Shown: positions 8,574-16,229 of the stretch, in pieces
Numbering within the stretch: the first letter of the stretch is position 1
Layout of the letters: each line of letters begins with the position of its first letter
Origin: an uncultured Chthonomonadaceae bacterium
GTDB lineage: Bacteria > Armatimonadota > Fimbriimonadia > Fimbriimonadales > Fimbriimonadaceae
Assembly (NCBI GenBank): GCA_946479035.1
Contig: CAMLDW010000004.1
Location: 1 to 64,000 of the forward strand
Length of the DNA stretch: 64,000 nucleotides
Reading direction: 5' to 3'
The notes under the pieces: generated by a model
Databases searched by the model: none
The model's input: the letters and a program-made list of their open reading frames with translations, nothing else
Told to the model about the DNA's origin: nothing
Made by a program: the position numbers and the translations under genes

Positions 8574-8616
8574 GGGCCCATGTTTCCCAAAAGGGCACAT
8601 TGGGCCCGGTTTTTCA
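8574..8616 (+). terminator. Terminator-like hairpin upstream of the MmgE/PrpD gene
   Basis: GGGCCCATGTTTCCC (8574-8588) folds on GGGCACATTGGGCCC (8593-8607) with an AAAA loop and small mismatches, followed by GGTTTTTC. On the plus strand it would stop transcription arriving from the left before the MmgE/PrpD promoter; on the minus strand it would be in the leader of the gene at 8043-8537. Confidence 0.45.
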
Positions 8617-8691
8617 GTCTAACGGCATGGCGGCCCGAGCGCCGGAGAAACCCATGGCAACCAGTACGAATCTAGATTCAGCGGTAGCAGA

Positions 8692-8697
8692 TAGAAT
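8692..8697 (+). promoter_or_regulatory. Leaderless-type -10 (TAGAAT) for the MmgE/PrpD gene
   Basis: TAGAAT lies 7 nt before the ATG at 8705. It decides against the earlier in-frame starts at 8627 and 8654, which lie upstream of it. Confidence 0.55.
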
Positions 8698-8704
8698 CAG
8701 CGCC

Positions 8705-10309
8705 ATGTCCACGAGCGTACGGCTTGGGCGCGACACGAACCAAGCGCTGGGAATCGGCGAGTTTGCCATCGCCTTTATGAGCGGCAAGCTCGGCGAGGGG
8801 CCGAGCGAGAAGGCGCTCGAGCGCGTGCGGATGTTCCACACGGACAGCGTGCTCTGCGGCCTCTCGGCGCTTGCGCTGAAGACGAACGCGCCGACGCTGC
8901 TGCGTAAGGAGGCGCTCGACTACCCTTCGAGCGACGTGGCGCACTGCTTTGGCAGCGATGTGCGCGTGAAGGCTGAGAAGGCGATCGTCGCCAACTGCGC
9001 GGCGGTACGGGAGTGGGACGGTAACGGGACGAACTTCGGCTACAACGCTGCGCGGGGGCACTCTGCAGGCGAGTTCGGCCACAACGACTTTTACCCGGTG
9101 GTGGTGGCCGCCTGCCAGCAGAGGGGCCTCGACGGCGCGACGGCGCTGAGGGCGATGCTCTTGCTGGACGAAATCCGGTGCCGGCTCGCGGAAGTGTTCT
9201 CGCTAAAGTCATACAAATTGGACCATGTCGTGCACGGTGCGATCGGGTCTGCGGCGGTATACGGCGCGCTGATGGGAGCGAGCGCGGAGCAGATCGAGAG
9301 CGCCATCGGGATGTACGTCGCCCATTACATACCTTGGCGCGCGATCCGGGCGGGGAAGCAGCTATCCGACTCGAAGGGCGCTTCGGCGGGGATCTCGGCG
9401 GAGGCGGCGGTCCTGTGCGTGAAGCGTGCGATGGCGGGGTTCGCGGGGCCACGGGACGTCTTCCGCAACCCTGAGGCGATCTTTCGGTACTTCGAGCCGA
9501 CGACGCACGGCCCTGAGAGATGGAAGGAGGAAGGGGACTCTCCGTTCGACCTGGTACTCACGCACTCGGGCGACGACTTCGCCGTGATGGGGATGCACTT
9601 CAAGCTCGGCCTCTACGAGCACCAATCGGCGGGCGCGCTGCAAGGCATGACCGAGCTGCTCGTTGCGCACCCGAAAATGGCGAGCGACGGGGGCAAGAGG
9701 ATCAAGCGGATCAAGATCACCGCGTACGAGCCTGCGTTCGGGATCATTGGGAACCCGGCGAAGATGGACCCGCGGACGCGTCAGAGCGCGGACCATTCGA
9801 TGGCTTACATCGTTGCGACGCTCGTGCGAAAGGCCACTGAGCTTGAAGCGATGCCTTCGACCGCAGACGAGGCGTGGAAGGCACTGATGCTCTCTCCGTA
9901 CGACTACGAAGAGTCCGAGTCATCGATCTTCCATCCGTTGACGCGGTCACTGATGTCGCGGATCGAGTTCTTGCACGGAGGGCCGGACTACGACGCGCGG
10001 TACCCGGACGGGATCCCGACTAGCGTCCACATCGAGGTGGACACACTGCAGTCGGTGGCCGAGGGAGGTGCGAAGGAGATCCATTCTGGGATCGTGATGT
10101 ATCCCGCGGGCCACGCGCGCAACACGACTATGGACCTTGCGGGCCTGCTGGGCCACAAGTGGGCGATGCTGGGTGCGATCGCGCTGCCGGACGGCGGGGA
10201 CGTGACGTTGCTCATCGACCGCTTCGAGCGGATCGGTTCGCTCGACGCCAAGGGAATCGGGGGGATATACGGCGCGGAGATAGCGCAGGGCCGCAAATAC
10301 CGGGGCTGA
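8705..10309 (+). CDS. MmgE/PrpD family protein (2-methylcitrate dehydratase-like)
   Basis: A 534-residue cytoplasmic protein of the MmgE/PrpD family, which includes 2-methylcitrate dehydratase (propionate oxidation) and cis-aconitate decarboxylase. Family phrases include FHTDSVLCGLSALAL near residue 40, the GHSAGEFGHNDFYPVVVAA segment, DHVVHGAIGSAAVYGALMG and the HSMAYIVATLVR region, where family enzymes carry active-site residues. No prpB or prpC lies nearby, so the substrate is uncertain. The start at 8705 is chosen from the TAGAAT 7 nt upstream. The gene is not in an operon; the next gene begins 17 bp later with its own -10-like hexamer. Confidence 0.85.
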   Translation: MSTSVRLGRDTNQALGIGEFAIAFMSGKLGEGPSEKALERVRMFHTDSVLCGLSALALKTNAPTLLRKEALDYPSSDVAHCFGSDVRVKAEKAIVANCAAVREWDGNGTNFGYNAARGHSAGEFGHNDFYPVVVAACQQRGLDGATALRAMLLLDEIRCRLAEVFSLKSYKLDHVVHGAIGSAAVYGALMGASAEQIESAIGMYVAHYIPWRAIRAGKQLSDSKGASAGISAEAAVLCVKRAMAGFAGPRDVFRNPEAIFRYFEPTTHGPERWKEEGDSPFDLVLTHSGDDFAVMGMHFKLGLYEHQSAGALQGMTELLVAHPKMASDGGKRIKRIKITAYEPAFGIIGNPAKMDPRTRQSADHSMAYIVATLVRKATELEAMPSTADEAWKALMLSPYDYEESESSIFHPLTRSLMSRIEFLHGGPDYDARYPDGIPTSVHIEVDTLQSVAEGGAKEIHSGIVMYPAGHARNTTMDLAGLLGHKWAMLGAIALPDGGDVTLLIDRFERIGSLDAKGIGGIYGAEIAQGRKYRG

Positions 10310-10315
10310 TCGGTC

Positions 10316-10321
10316 AATAAT
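10316..10321 (+). promoter_or_regulatory. Leaderless-type -10 (AATAAT) for the gene at 10327
   Basis: AATAAT lies 5 nt before the GTG at 10327 and only 7 nt after the previous stop codon. There is no Shine-Dalgarno. Confidence 0.4.
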
Positions 10322-10326
10322 GGGGC

Positions 10327-11103
10327 GTGGTCATTGCGATAATGGCTCTGACGGTGCAGGGCTCGGCAACCGTGTTCGCCGACGGGTTCGAGTCGGGGAA
10401 GCTCGACGGATGGGGGGACAACCGAGGGACGATGGAGGTCGTTCCGGACGGCGCATACGAGGGGAAGAGGTGCCTCAAGTACACGGGCGAGGTGGGAAAG
10501 GGCGAGGGCGCGCACCTGGTGCGGTGGTTCATGCCTGGGTACGACGAGATCGCGATCAAATGGGCGGTGAAGTTCGCTCCGGACTTCGACCAGGGGACCT
10601 TCATGCACCTTTGCGCGGTGGGCGGCAACAGGACCGACAGCAAGTGGTCCTCGATGGGGCAGGCGGGGAAGAGGCCGAACGGAAGTGACTTTTTCGTAAC
10701 GAACCTGGAACCGTGGAAGGACTATGGACGAAACCCGTCGCCTGGCCGGCTCATGTTCTATTCGTACTGGCCGGAAATGGCGAAGTCGCCGGACGGGATG
10801 TACTGGGGAAACAACCTGCTTTCCGACCCACCGCAGCTCGTGCCTTTGCAGAAGTGGGTGGTGATGTCGCTGTGGATCAAGCTGAATGCGCCAGGAAAGA
10901 GCGACGGCGAGCAGGCGTTCTGGATGGACGGGAAGCTGGGCGGCCATTGGAGGGGAGTGCGGTTCCGCGATTCCGACGTGTTGCGGCTCAACTCGTTCAC
11001 GCTGGACCTTTATCTGCACGACTCGCCAAAGGTGAACACGGTCTGGTTCGACGACGTTGCGATCTCGCGGGAGAAGTTCCCATGGATGGCGCTTGGTGAG
11101 TGA
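10327..11103 (+). CDS. Secreted ConA-like (polysaccharide lyase-type) protein
   Basis: A 258-residue exported protein starting at GTG with a short signal peptide (residues 1-18). The order of segments, ADGFESGKLDGW, then EIAIKWAVKFAPDF, then QKWVVMSLWIKLN, then EQAFWMDGKLGGHWRGVRFR, then NTVWFDDVAIS, resembles the concanavalin-like jelly roll of polysaccharide lyases such as the PL14/PL20 group, in which a beta-sandwich binds an acidic polysaccharide. The match is by pattern only and I cannot point to the catalytic residues, so it may instead be a carbohydrate-binding protein. It is a single gene, convergent to the gene at 11139-12119. Confidence 0.65.
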   Translation: MVIAIMALTVQGSATVFADGFESGKLDGWGDNRGTMEVVPDGAYEGKRCLKYTGEVGKGEGAHLVRWFMPGYDEIAIKWAVKFAPDFDQGTFMHLCAVGGNRTDSKWSSMGQAGKRPNGSDFFVTNLEPWKDYGRNPSPGRLMFYSYWPEMAKSPDGMYWGNNLLSDPPQLVPLQKWVVMSLWIKLNAPGKSDGEQAFWMDGKLGGHWRGVRFRDSDVLRLNSFTLDLYLHDSPKVNTVWFDDVAISREKFPWMALGE

Positions 11104-11138
11104 CCGGTGAGCGTGGGAGCGCTGGAGCCCCGGGGCCG

Positions 11139-12119
11139 TCACTTCTTGAAGGGAATCGACCTAAACTCAACGATCCTCTTTGGCCTTGCTCGCAGTGTGA
11201 ACGTGCGAGTAGCGGAGTGCGAGCGCAGTCCGTAGACCAGGAAGAGGTCCATGCCCGCGAATTCTTTTCCTTGCTCTTCTCCCGGGATGTGCTGCGTGAG
11301 GACCGGTGGGAGGAGCTTTGCGTCTTCGGGAGGATCGTTCGTAACGATCTCGAGCTCTGCGTCGCGCAGTTCGATCGGCAGGGTGAACGTAAAGTAGTAG
11401 CCTTTGTAGTCTACGATCTGTTCGACACCGTTGACCGTCTTGAAGTCGCTGAGGTTCTGATAGCGCATCATCGCGGTGATCTTTCCGTCGAGCAGCTTGT
11501 CCTCAGGCCCGAAGGGGAAGTCGACGATTTTCGTCCATTCGCCCCCTGGCACTTCTAGCCGAAAGTCGAAAGTGGAGTCCTTGGAGTCTTTTGGAAGGAT
11601 CGGTTTGACGATGCGCGCGACGCCGACATAGGCAGCGTCGCCCGTGCCCTGCACAGTGCGGATGCCGAGAGCGTTCGGCAAAAAGGTGCGGTTGACGTCG
11701 GTCCGAAAGTCGTTCGCGGTCGTGGGGCCGCCGGTGAGGCGGAACGCCATTGCAAACGTGCGCCCGTCCTTGTCTTTTCCGAATACCTCGCGGACGTACT
11801 GTTCACCGGACCGTTTGTCGAGGTTCGTCTCGCCTTCTTCTTGCGGCGGTCGGTCGTCAAGGATCTTCCAGAAGAGTTCGGAGCGGGGACGGTCGACGAG
11901 GTGGCCCTCGGCGTCCCAGACCTGGCCCAGGGGGTCGGAGAGGTCGAGCGCGCCGACCAGCTCGATCGCGCCGCCACCGGGAAAGCTCGCCTTGCCGTGC
12001 GCGGCTGTGACTACGATGGCCGGCTTGAGTCCGAACTGGGCGAGAGGGTGGTCGCCGGTCGTGTCCTGAGCGGAGGCCGACGGCGCGAAGAGCAAGGATG
12101 CGATGAGGAGCGCGCCCAT
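11139..12119 (-). CDS. Secreted protein of unknown function
   Basis: A 326-residue protein with a signal peptide (MGALLIASLLFAPSASAQ). The mature part looks all-beta, with alternating hydrophobic and charged residues and no Cys cluster or catalytic motif I recognise. An in-frame ATG at 12131 overlaps a TAAAAT hexamer (minus strand of 12130-12135), so the start at 12119, 10 nt after it, is preferred. It is divergent from the sortilin-like gene, and their promoters share about 70 bp. I cannot assign a function. Confidence 0.75.
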   Translation of the reverse strand: MGALLIASLLFAPSASAQDTTGDHPLAQFGLKPAIVVTAAHGKASFPGGGAIELVGALDLSDPLGQVWDAEGHLVDRPRSELFWKILDDRPPQEEGETNLDKRSGEQYVREVFGKDKDGRTFAMAFRLTGGPTTANDFRTDVNRTFLPNALGIRTVQGTGDAAYVGVARIVKPILPKDSKDSTFDFRLEVPGGEWTKIVDFPFGPEDKLLDGKITAMMRYQNLSDFKTVNGVEQIVDYKGYYFTFTLPIELRDAELEIVTNDPPEDAKLLPPVLTQHIPGEEQGKEFAGMDLFLVYGLRSHSATRTFTLRARPKRIVEFRSIPFKK

Positions 12120-12129
12120 CTTCCAACCC

Positions 12130-12135
12130 ATTTTA
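12130..12135 (-). promoter_or_regulatory. -10-like TAAAAT for the gene at 11139-12119
   Basis: TAAAAT on the minus strand lies 10 nt before the ATG at 12119. It overlaps the alternative ATG at 12131, which argues against that start. Confidence 0.4.
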
Positions 12136-12174
12136 GCACCGCTTTGGCCTTGTCAGGGGCCCGGGAGGTTCGGG

Positions 12175-12180
12175 CATACT
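12175..12180 (+). promoter_or_regulatory. Leaderless-type -10 (CATACT) for the sortilin-like gene
   Basis: CATACT lies 9 nt before the ATG at 12190, with no Shine-Dalgarno. It excludes the longer in-frame start at 12103. Confidence 0.5.
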
Positions 12181-12189
12181 CGGCACACG

Positions 12190-15075
12190 ATGTTGAGCAG
12201 CCTGATCGTTTTCTCCGCCCTGCTGATGCAAGACCAGCAGCGGCCCCCCGTGACCAACCCGCCATCGAAGGAAGAGGAGCTGAAGGCTCACAACCTGCCG
12301 AAGGTGTCGCCGATGTCGGCCTCGATCCGTCTCGACGCCTTTGAGAAGCGCACTCAGATGGAGCGGGACAGCATCTTTCAAAAGGTGATGTGGCGCAGCG
12401 TGGGGAGCGAGGTCCAGAGCGGGCGCGTGGTAGACGCAGAGAGCCCGATGTCGGAGCCGCTCACGCTATACGTCTGTTTCGCGACAGGCGGGCTATGGAG
12501 GACGGAGGACGACGGGATCACGTGGAAGCCGCTGTTCGACGGATACAGCAGTTGCGCGATCGGCGACCTGGCTGTGACGGCGGACGGGAAGACGCTCTGG
12601 CTGGGCACGGGCGAGAACAACTCGGCGCGCACGCACTACACGGGCACGGGAGTATTCAAGAGCACGGACCGCGGGGCGACGTGGCAATACATGGGGCTCG
12701 CCGAGACGCTGCACATCGGTCGCATCGTGCTCGACCCGAAGAACGCTAACAACGTTTACGTAGCGGCGATGGGGGGCCAGTACAGCGAGAGCAACGACCG
12801 TGGCGTCTACAAGACGAACGACGGCGGCAAGACGTGGAAGCACGTTCTGGCCGTCAACGACTACGCTGGCGGGATCGACATTGTTATGAAGCCTGGCGAT
12901 TCGAGAGTGCTGTACGCGGCGCTGTGGGGCCGGGACAGAAGGCCGTGGAGCATCGTGGAGGCAGGGCCGGGCGGCGGGATCTACAAGTCGACCGACTCAG
13001 GAGAGCACTGGACGCAGATCGAGGCGTTGCCGCACGGGTTTGAGGCAGGGCGCGCGGGGCTCGCGGTCACGCCTGCGGACCCGGACCGAGTGTACGTCTA
13101 CATGGACACGTACAACGGGGACTCGGGCACGGAGTGGGACGACGAGCGCGTACCTGACGGGCAACTGACGCCATGGCGGTTCTGGCGTTTGAGCGACGAC
13201 CTGCTCAAGCAGGTGCCGGAGGCGACACTGCGCGACTTCTTGAAGAACCGGTTGCCGAACACGTCTTCGCTCGACGACGTCGTGGCGAAGGTGAAGGCGG
13301 GAACTATGGGAGTGAACGACGTCGCGACGCTTCTTTTGCAGCGTACGCCTAACCTTTTCTTGCAGCGAGAGACCTTGTACAAGGTCTATCTGACGAAGGA
13401 CAACGGAAAGAACTGGGCTCAGATGGCGACGCTGGGCGAGCAGATGAACTACTACACCGGCCGCGTCTGCGCGGACCCGCGGAACGCAGACGAGATCTAT
13501 GTGACGGGGAACCAGACGCTGCACTCGACGGACGCGGGGCGCTCGTTCGAGGTGGTCGCGCGGCGCAACCACGTCGACAAGCACGTGCTGTGGATCGACC
13601 CGCGCAACTCAGACCGCCTGCTGGACGGCAACGACGGCGGGCCCTACCTGAGCATGGACCACGGCAAGACGTGGCGGCACCTGAACAACACAGCCACGGG
13701 CCAGTACACGACGATCGCGGTGGACACTAAGACGCCGTACAACATCTACGGCGGGCTGCAGGACAACGGGACGATGAAGGGGCCGAGCACGTACCGGCCC
13801 GGATTCACCGACCTAGACGCGTGGACGGACGTGGGTGGGGGCGACGGCTCTGCTGTCGCGGTCGACCCTCGCAACGGCGGTGACCTGATCTACGTCTCGT
13901 CGCAGTTCGGCGCTTTCAACGCGTACAACCAGGCGACGGGACAGCGGTGGTCGGTGCGCCCTTCCGGCCGCGACCTGCGGTTCAACTGGATCGCGCCGAT
14001 CTGCCTGAGCAAGTTCCACCCGGACATCCTCTACATCGGTTCTCAGTTCTTGCACCGGTCGTTCGACCAGGGGAGGCACTGGGAGGCGATCAGCCCCGAT
14101 TTGACGAAGCACGTGGCGGGCGGGGACGTGCCGATCTCGACACTGACGACGATCGACGAGAGCCCGCTCAAGTTCGGAGTGATCTACGCGGGCGCGGACG
14201 ACGGCTCGGTGCACGTGACGAAGGACGGCGGTGTGACATGGGAGGAGATCGGGACGCCCGTACCGGAGAGGTGGGTGACGCGCATCGTCGCGAGCAAGTA
14301 CGACGCTGGGACGGTCTTCTGCACTCAGAGCGGATATCGCGAGGACGAGTGGACGCCGTACGTGTGGAAGTCGACCGACTATGGGAAGACATGGTCCTCG
14401 ATCTCGGCGAACCTGCCGTTCGAGCCGGTGAACACGATCCGTGAAGACCCCAGCGACAAGGACAGGCTCTATGTCGGGACCGACATGGGCGTTTTCGCCT
14501 CGATCGACGGTGGAGCCTCGTGGATGGTGTACGGCGGAGGGCTTCCGCACGTGCCGGTCCACGACCTGGTGATCCAAGAGCAGGCGAAGGACATGGTGAT
14601 CGCAACGCACGCGCGCAGCGCGTGGGTAATCGACCTGGAGCCGCTCGACGAAGCGACGGCAGAACTGCGCGCCGAGGACCTGCACGTGTGGGACGTGGAC
14701 GACATGACGGGGCGCGACCAGTGGGGCTATGACCGAAAGCAGCCCTGGGACAAGAGCGACCCGGCGGACCACCAGCTCATCGGGCGATTCTGGTCGAAGG
14801 CGCGCGGGGCGGCGTCGATCAAGGTGATGGACTCGACAGGAAAGACGGTGAAGGAGGCGAGCGTCGAGGCGACGCCTGGGTTCAACACCTACCAGGTGAG
14901 CACGATGCTTGAGCCCCGGAAGTCGAGCGACCCGAACAAGGTCGAGCACCCGAAGACGCTGGCCGAGGCGCTTGCCGACCCGTACCCGCGTGCGACCTTC
15001 ATCGCCAAGGGCACATACAAGCTCGAGATCACGGTGAACGGGGTGACGAAGAGCATTGAGTTCGAGATCCGGTAG
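12190..15075 (+). CDS. Secreted VPS10/sortilin-type beta-propeller protein (BNR repeats)
   Basis: A 961-residue protein with a short N-terminal signal segment (MLSSLIVFSALLMQ). It carries many BNR/Asp-box type repeats, seen as S-x-D-x-G-x-T-W: STDRGATWQ, KTNDGGKTWK, STDSGEHWT, KDNGKNWA, SMDHGKTWR, KDGGVTWEE, STDYGKTWS and SIDGGASWM. These form sialidase-like or sortilin-like beta-propellers, often annotated as glycosyl hydrolase or photosystem-assembly-like proteins. The sialidase Arg triad cannot be identified, so an enzyme activity is not supported. A C-terminal region of about 130 residues looks like a beta-sandwich. The start at 12190 is set by CATACT 9 nt upstream. It ends 41 bp before the convergent holA. 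Confidence 0.82.
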   Translation: MLSSLIVFSALLMQDQQRPPVTNPPSKEEELKAHNLPKVSPMSASIRLDAFEKRTQMERDSIFQKVMWRSVGSEVQSGRVVDAESPMSEPLTLYVCFATGGLWRTEDDGITWKPLFDGYSSCAIGDLAVTADGKTLWLGTGENNSARTHYTGTGVFKSTDRGATWQYMGLAETLHIGRIVLDPKNANNVYVAAMGGQYSESNDRGVYKTNDGGKTWKHVLAVNDYAGGIDIVMKPGDSRVLYAALWGRDRRPWSIVEAGPGGGIYKSTDSGEHWTQIEALPHGFEAGRAGLAVTPADPDRVYVYMDTYNGDSGTEWDDERVPDGQLTPWRFWRLSDDLLKQVPEATLRDFLKNRLPNTSSLDDVVAKVKAGTMGVNDVATLLLQRTPNLFLQRETLYKVYLTKDNGKNWAQMATLGEQMNYYTGRVCADPRNADEIYVTGNQTLHSTDAGRSFEVVARRNHVDKHVLWIDPRNSDRLLDGNDGGPYLSMDHGKTWRHLNNTATGQYTTIAVDTKTPYNIYGGLQDNGTMKGPSTYRPGFTDLDAWTDVGGGDGSAVAVDPRNGGDLIYVSSQFGAFNAYNQATGQRWSVRPSGRDLRFNWIAPICLSKFHPDILYIGSQFLHRSFDQGRHWEAISPDLTKHVAGGDVPISTLTTIDESPLKFGVIYAGADDGSVHVTKDGGVTWEEIGTPVPERWVTRIVASKYDAGTVFCTQSGYREDEWTPYVWKSTDYGKTWSSISANLPFEPVNTIREDPSDKDRLYVGTDMGVFASIDGGASWMVYGGGLPHVPVHDLVIQEQAKDMVIATHARSAWVIDLEPLDEATAELRAEDLHVWDVDDMTGRDQWGYDRKQPWDKSDPADHQLIGRFWSKARGAASIKVMDSTGKTVKEASVEATPGFNTYQVSTMLEPRKSSDPNKVEHPKTLAEALADPYPRATFIAKGTYKLEITVNGVTKSIEFEIR

Positions 15076-15085
15076 GCAGTCGGCC

Positions 15086-15110
15086 CCTCTCCCCTCATAG
15101 AGGGGAGAGG
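15086..15110. terminator. Bidirectional hairpin between convergent genes
   Basis: An 11-bp perfect stem, CCTCTCCCCTC (15086-15096) and GAGGGGAGAGG (15100-15110), has a 3-nt ATA loop. It lies between two convergent stop codons and could terminate both. It resembles in style the C/G-rich palindromes at 64-138 and 1256-1297. Confidence 0.55.
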
Positions 15111-15116
15111 AGGTGC

Positions 15117-16217
15117 TTAGTTGCCTCTGCAAGCGGCGGACATGCGGAGGACCATTTCTTCGACCGCCTCGTTCGTGGAGAACGAGGGAAGGAGCCCTTT
15201 GATCTTTGCGTCCGCGTCGGAGAGCTCAGAGAAGACCTGCCTGATCTGTGCGAGCGAGAGCCTCCGCGCGGCGCGAAGCGCGCGGTTCTGCGACCATTCG
15301 CGCTCCTGGTCGATGCGCGGGCGGGCGGGGAACATGGCGAGGACGGCCGGCGAAGGACTGGAGGGACGGCAGTTCGCGTCTAGACAGAGGCGCGCCTGCC
15401 AGATCACCCGGAACTGGCGGCCGATGTTGGGGAAGATGCGAGAAAACGCCTGGCCCTCGATCTTGTCGTTACGGCTTGTGAGGGTGCGCAGCTGTTTGAG
15501 CGCCGCGCCAGAGTCTCCGGCGACGACGGCGTCCACGAGCTGATAGACGTTGTACTCCTGCTCTGGCGCGACGACGGTGCGCACGTCGGACTCGTGTATC
15601 ACCTCTGCCTCGCCAATGAAGGCGGTCAATTTGTCCAGCTCTGCGAGGGCAATCGAGACGCTGCCGCCGGCCATTTCCGCAAGGAGGGCGGCGGAGGCCG
15701 GAGTCATTTGTTTGCCGCGCTCCTTGGCGATCTTGCGGAGCTTGTCGGCGAGGTCCTTGTCGTTGGCCTCGAAGGTTACGATGCAGCCATCAGCGTTTGT
15801 GACGATTTCGAGCCAGCGCTTGGCGACGGACTGCAGCCTTGACTGCTTATCGTCGTCGCCTGTCTCATCGTCGGCGACGAGCACGAGCATCGCAGTCTGA
15901 GGCAGAGCGAGGAGCTCTTTGGTGAGCGGGTGGTCCTTGGACTTTGGTTTTTCTTCCCATACATGGGCAGGGTCGACACGCAGGAGGTTCCTCACGACAA
16001 CGACGCGCCTCACTGCGATGAACGGGACGCTCGCGGCGGTGGCAGTCCACTCCGTGGGCGGGCGCTGGTCCGCGATGATCGTCTCGGCCTCTGGGTCTTT
16101 TTCGTCCATCCCCAGCTCTTTGAAGAGCGCCTTGAAGGCGTCGCGACGCAGCGCGTCCTCGTTCCCGGCGATCAGGACGACGCGCTTATCAGACGGCTTG
16201 GATGCTGACTTTGCCAA
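15117..16217 (-). CDS. holA: DNA polymerase III delta subunit
   Basis: Clamp-loader subunit that opens the sliding clamp for chromosome replication. The 366-residue length and layout fit the family: an N-terminal AAA-like domain opening VVLIAGNEDALRRDAF, mid segments ELDKLTAFIGE and VYQLVDAVVAGD near residue 205, and a C-terminal helical collar with SLAQIRQVFSELSDADAKIK. The start is placed at the TTG at 16217 because a CATAAT hexamer lies exactly 6 nt upstream, overlapping the stop codon of the transglutaminase gene. A longer in-frame ATG at 16286 would overlap that gene by 62 bp and adds a non-family N-terminus. Confidence 0.85.
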   Translation of the reverse strand: MAKSASKPSDKRVVLIAGNEDALRRDAFKALFKELGMDEKDPEAETIIADQRPPTEWTATAASVPFIAVRRVVVVRNLLRVDPAHVWEEKPKSKDHPLTKELLALPQTAMLVLVADDETGDDDKQSRLQSVAKRWLEIVTNADGCIVTFEANDKDLADKLRKIAKERGKQMTPASAALLAEMAGGSVSIALAELDKLTAFIGEAEVIHESDVRTVVAPEQEYNVYQLVDAVVAGDSGAALKQLRTLTSRNDKIEGQAFSRIFPNIGRQFRVIWQARLCLDANCRPSSPSPAVLAMFPARPRIDQEREWSQNRALRAARRLSLAQIRQVFSELSDADAKIKGLLPSFSTNEAVEEMVLRMSAACRGN

Positions 16218-16223
16218 CGACAG

Positions 16224-16229
16224 ATTATG
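16224..16229 (-). promoter_or_regulatory. Leaderless-type -10 (CATAAT) for holA
   Basis: On the minus strand CATAAT is followed by 6 nt and then the TTG start of holA. The hexamer overlaps the TAA stop (16225-16227) of the upstream transglutaminase gene, so holA could be expressed apart from the operon. Confidence 0.5.
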
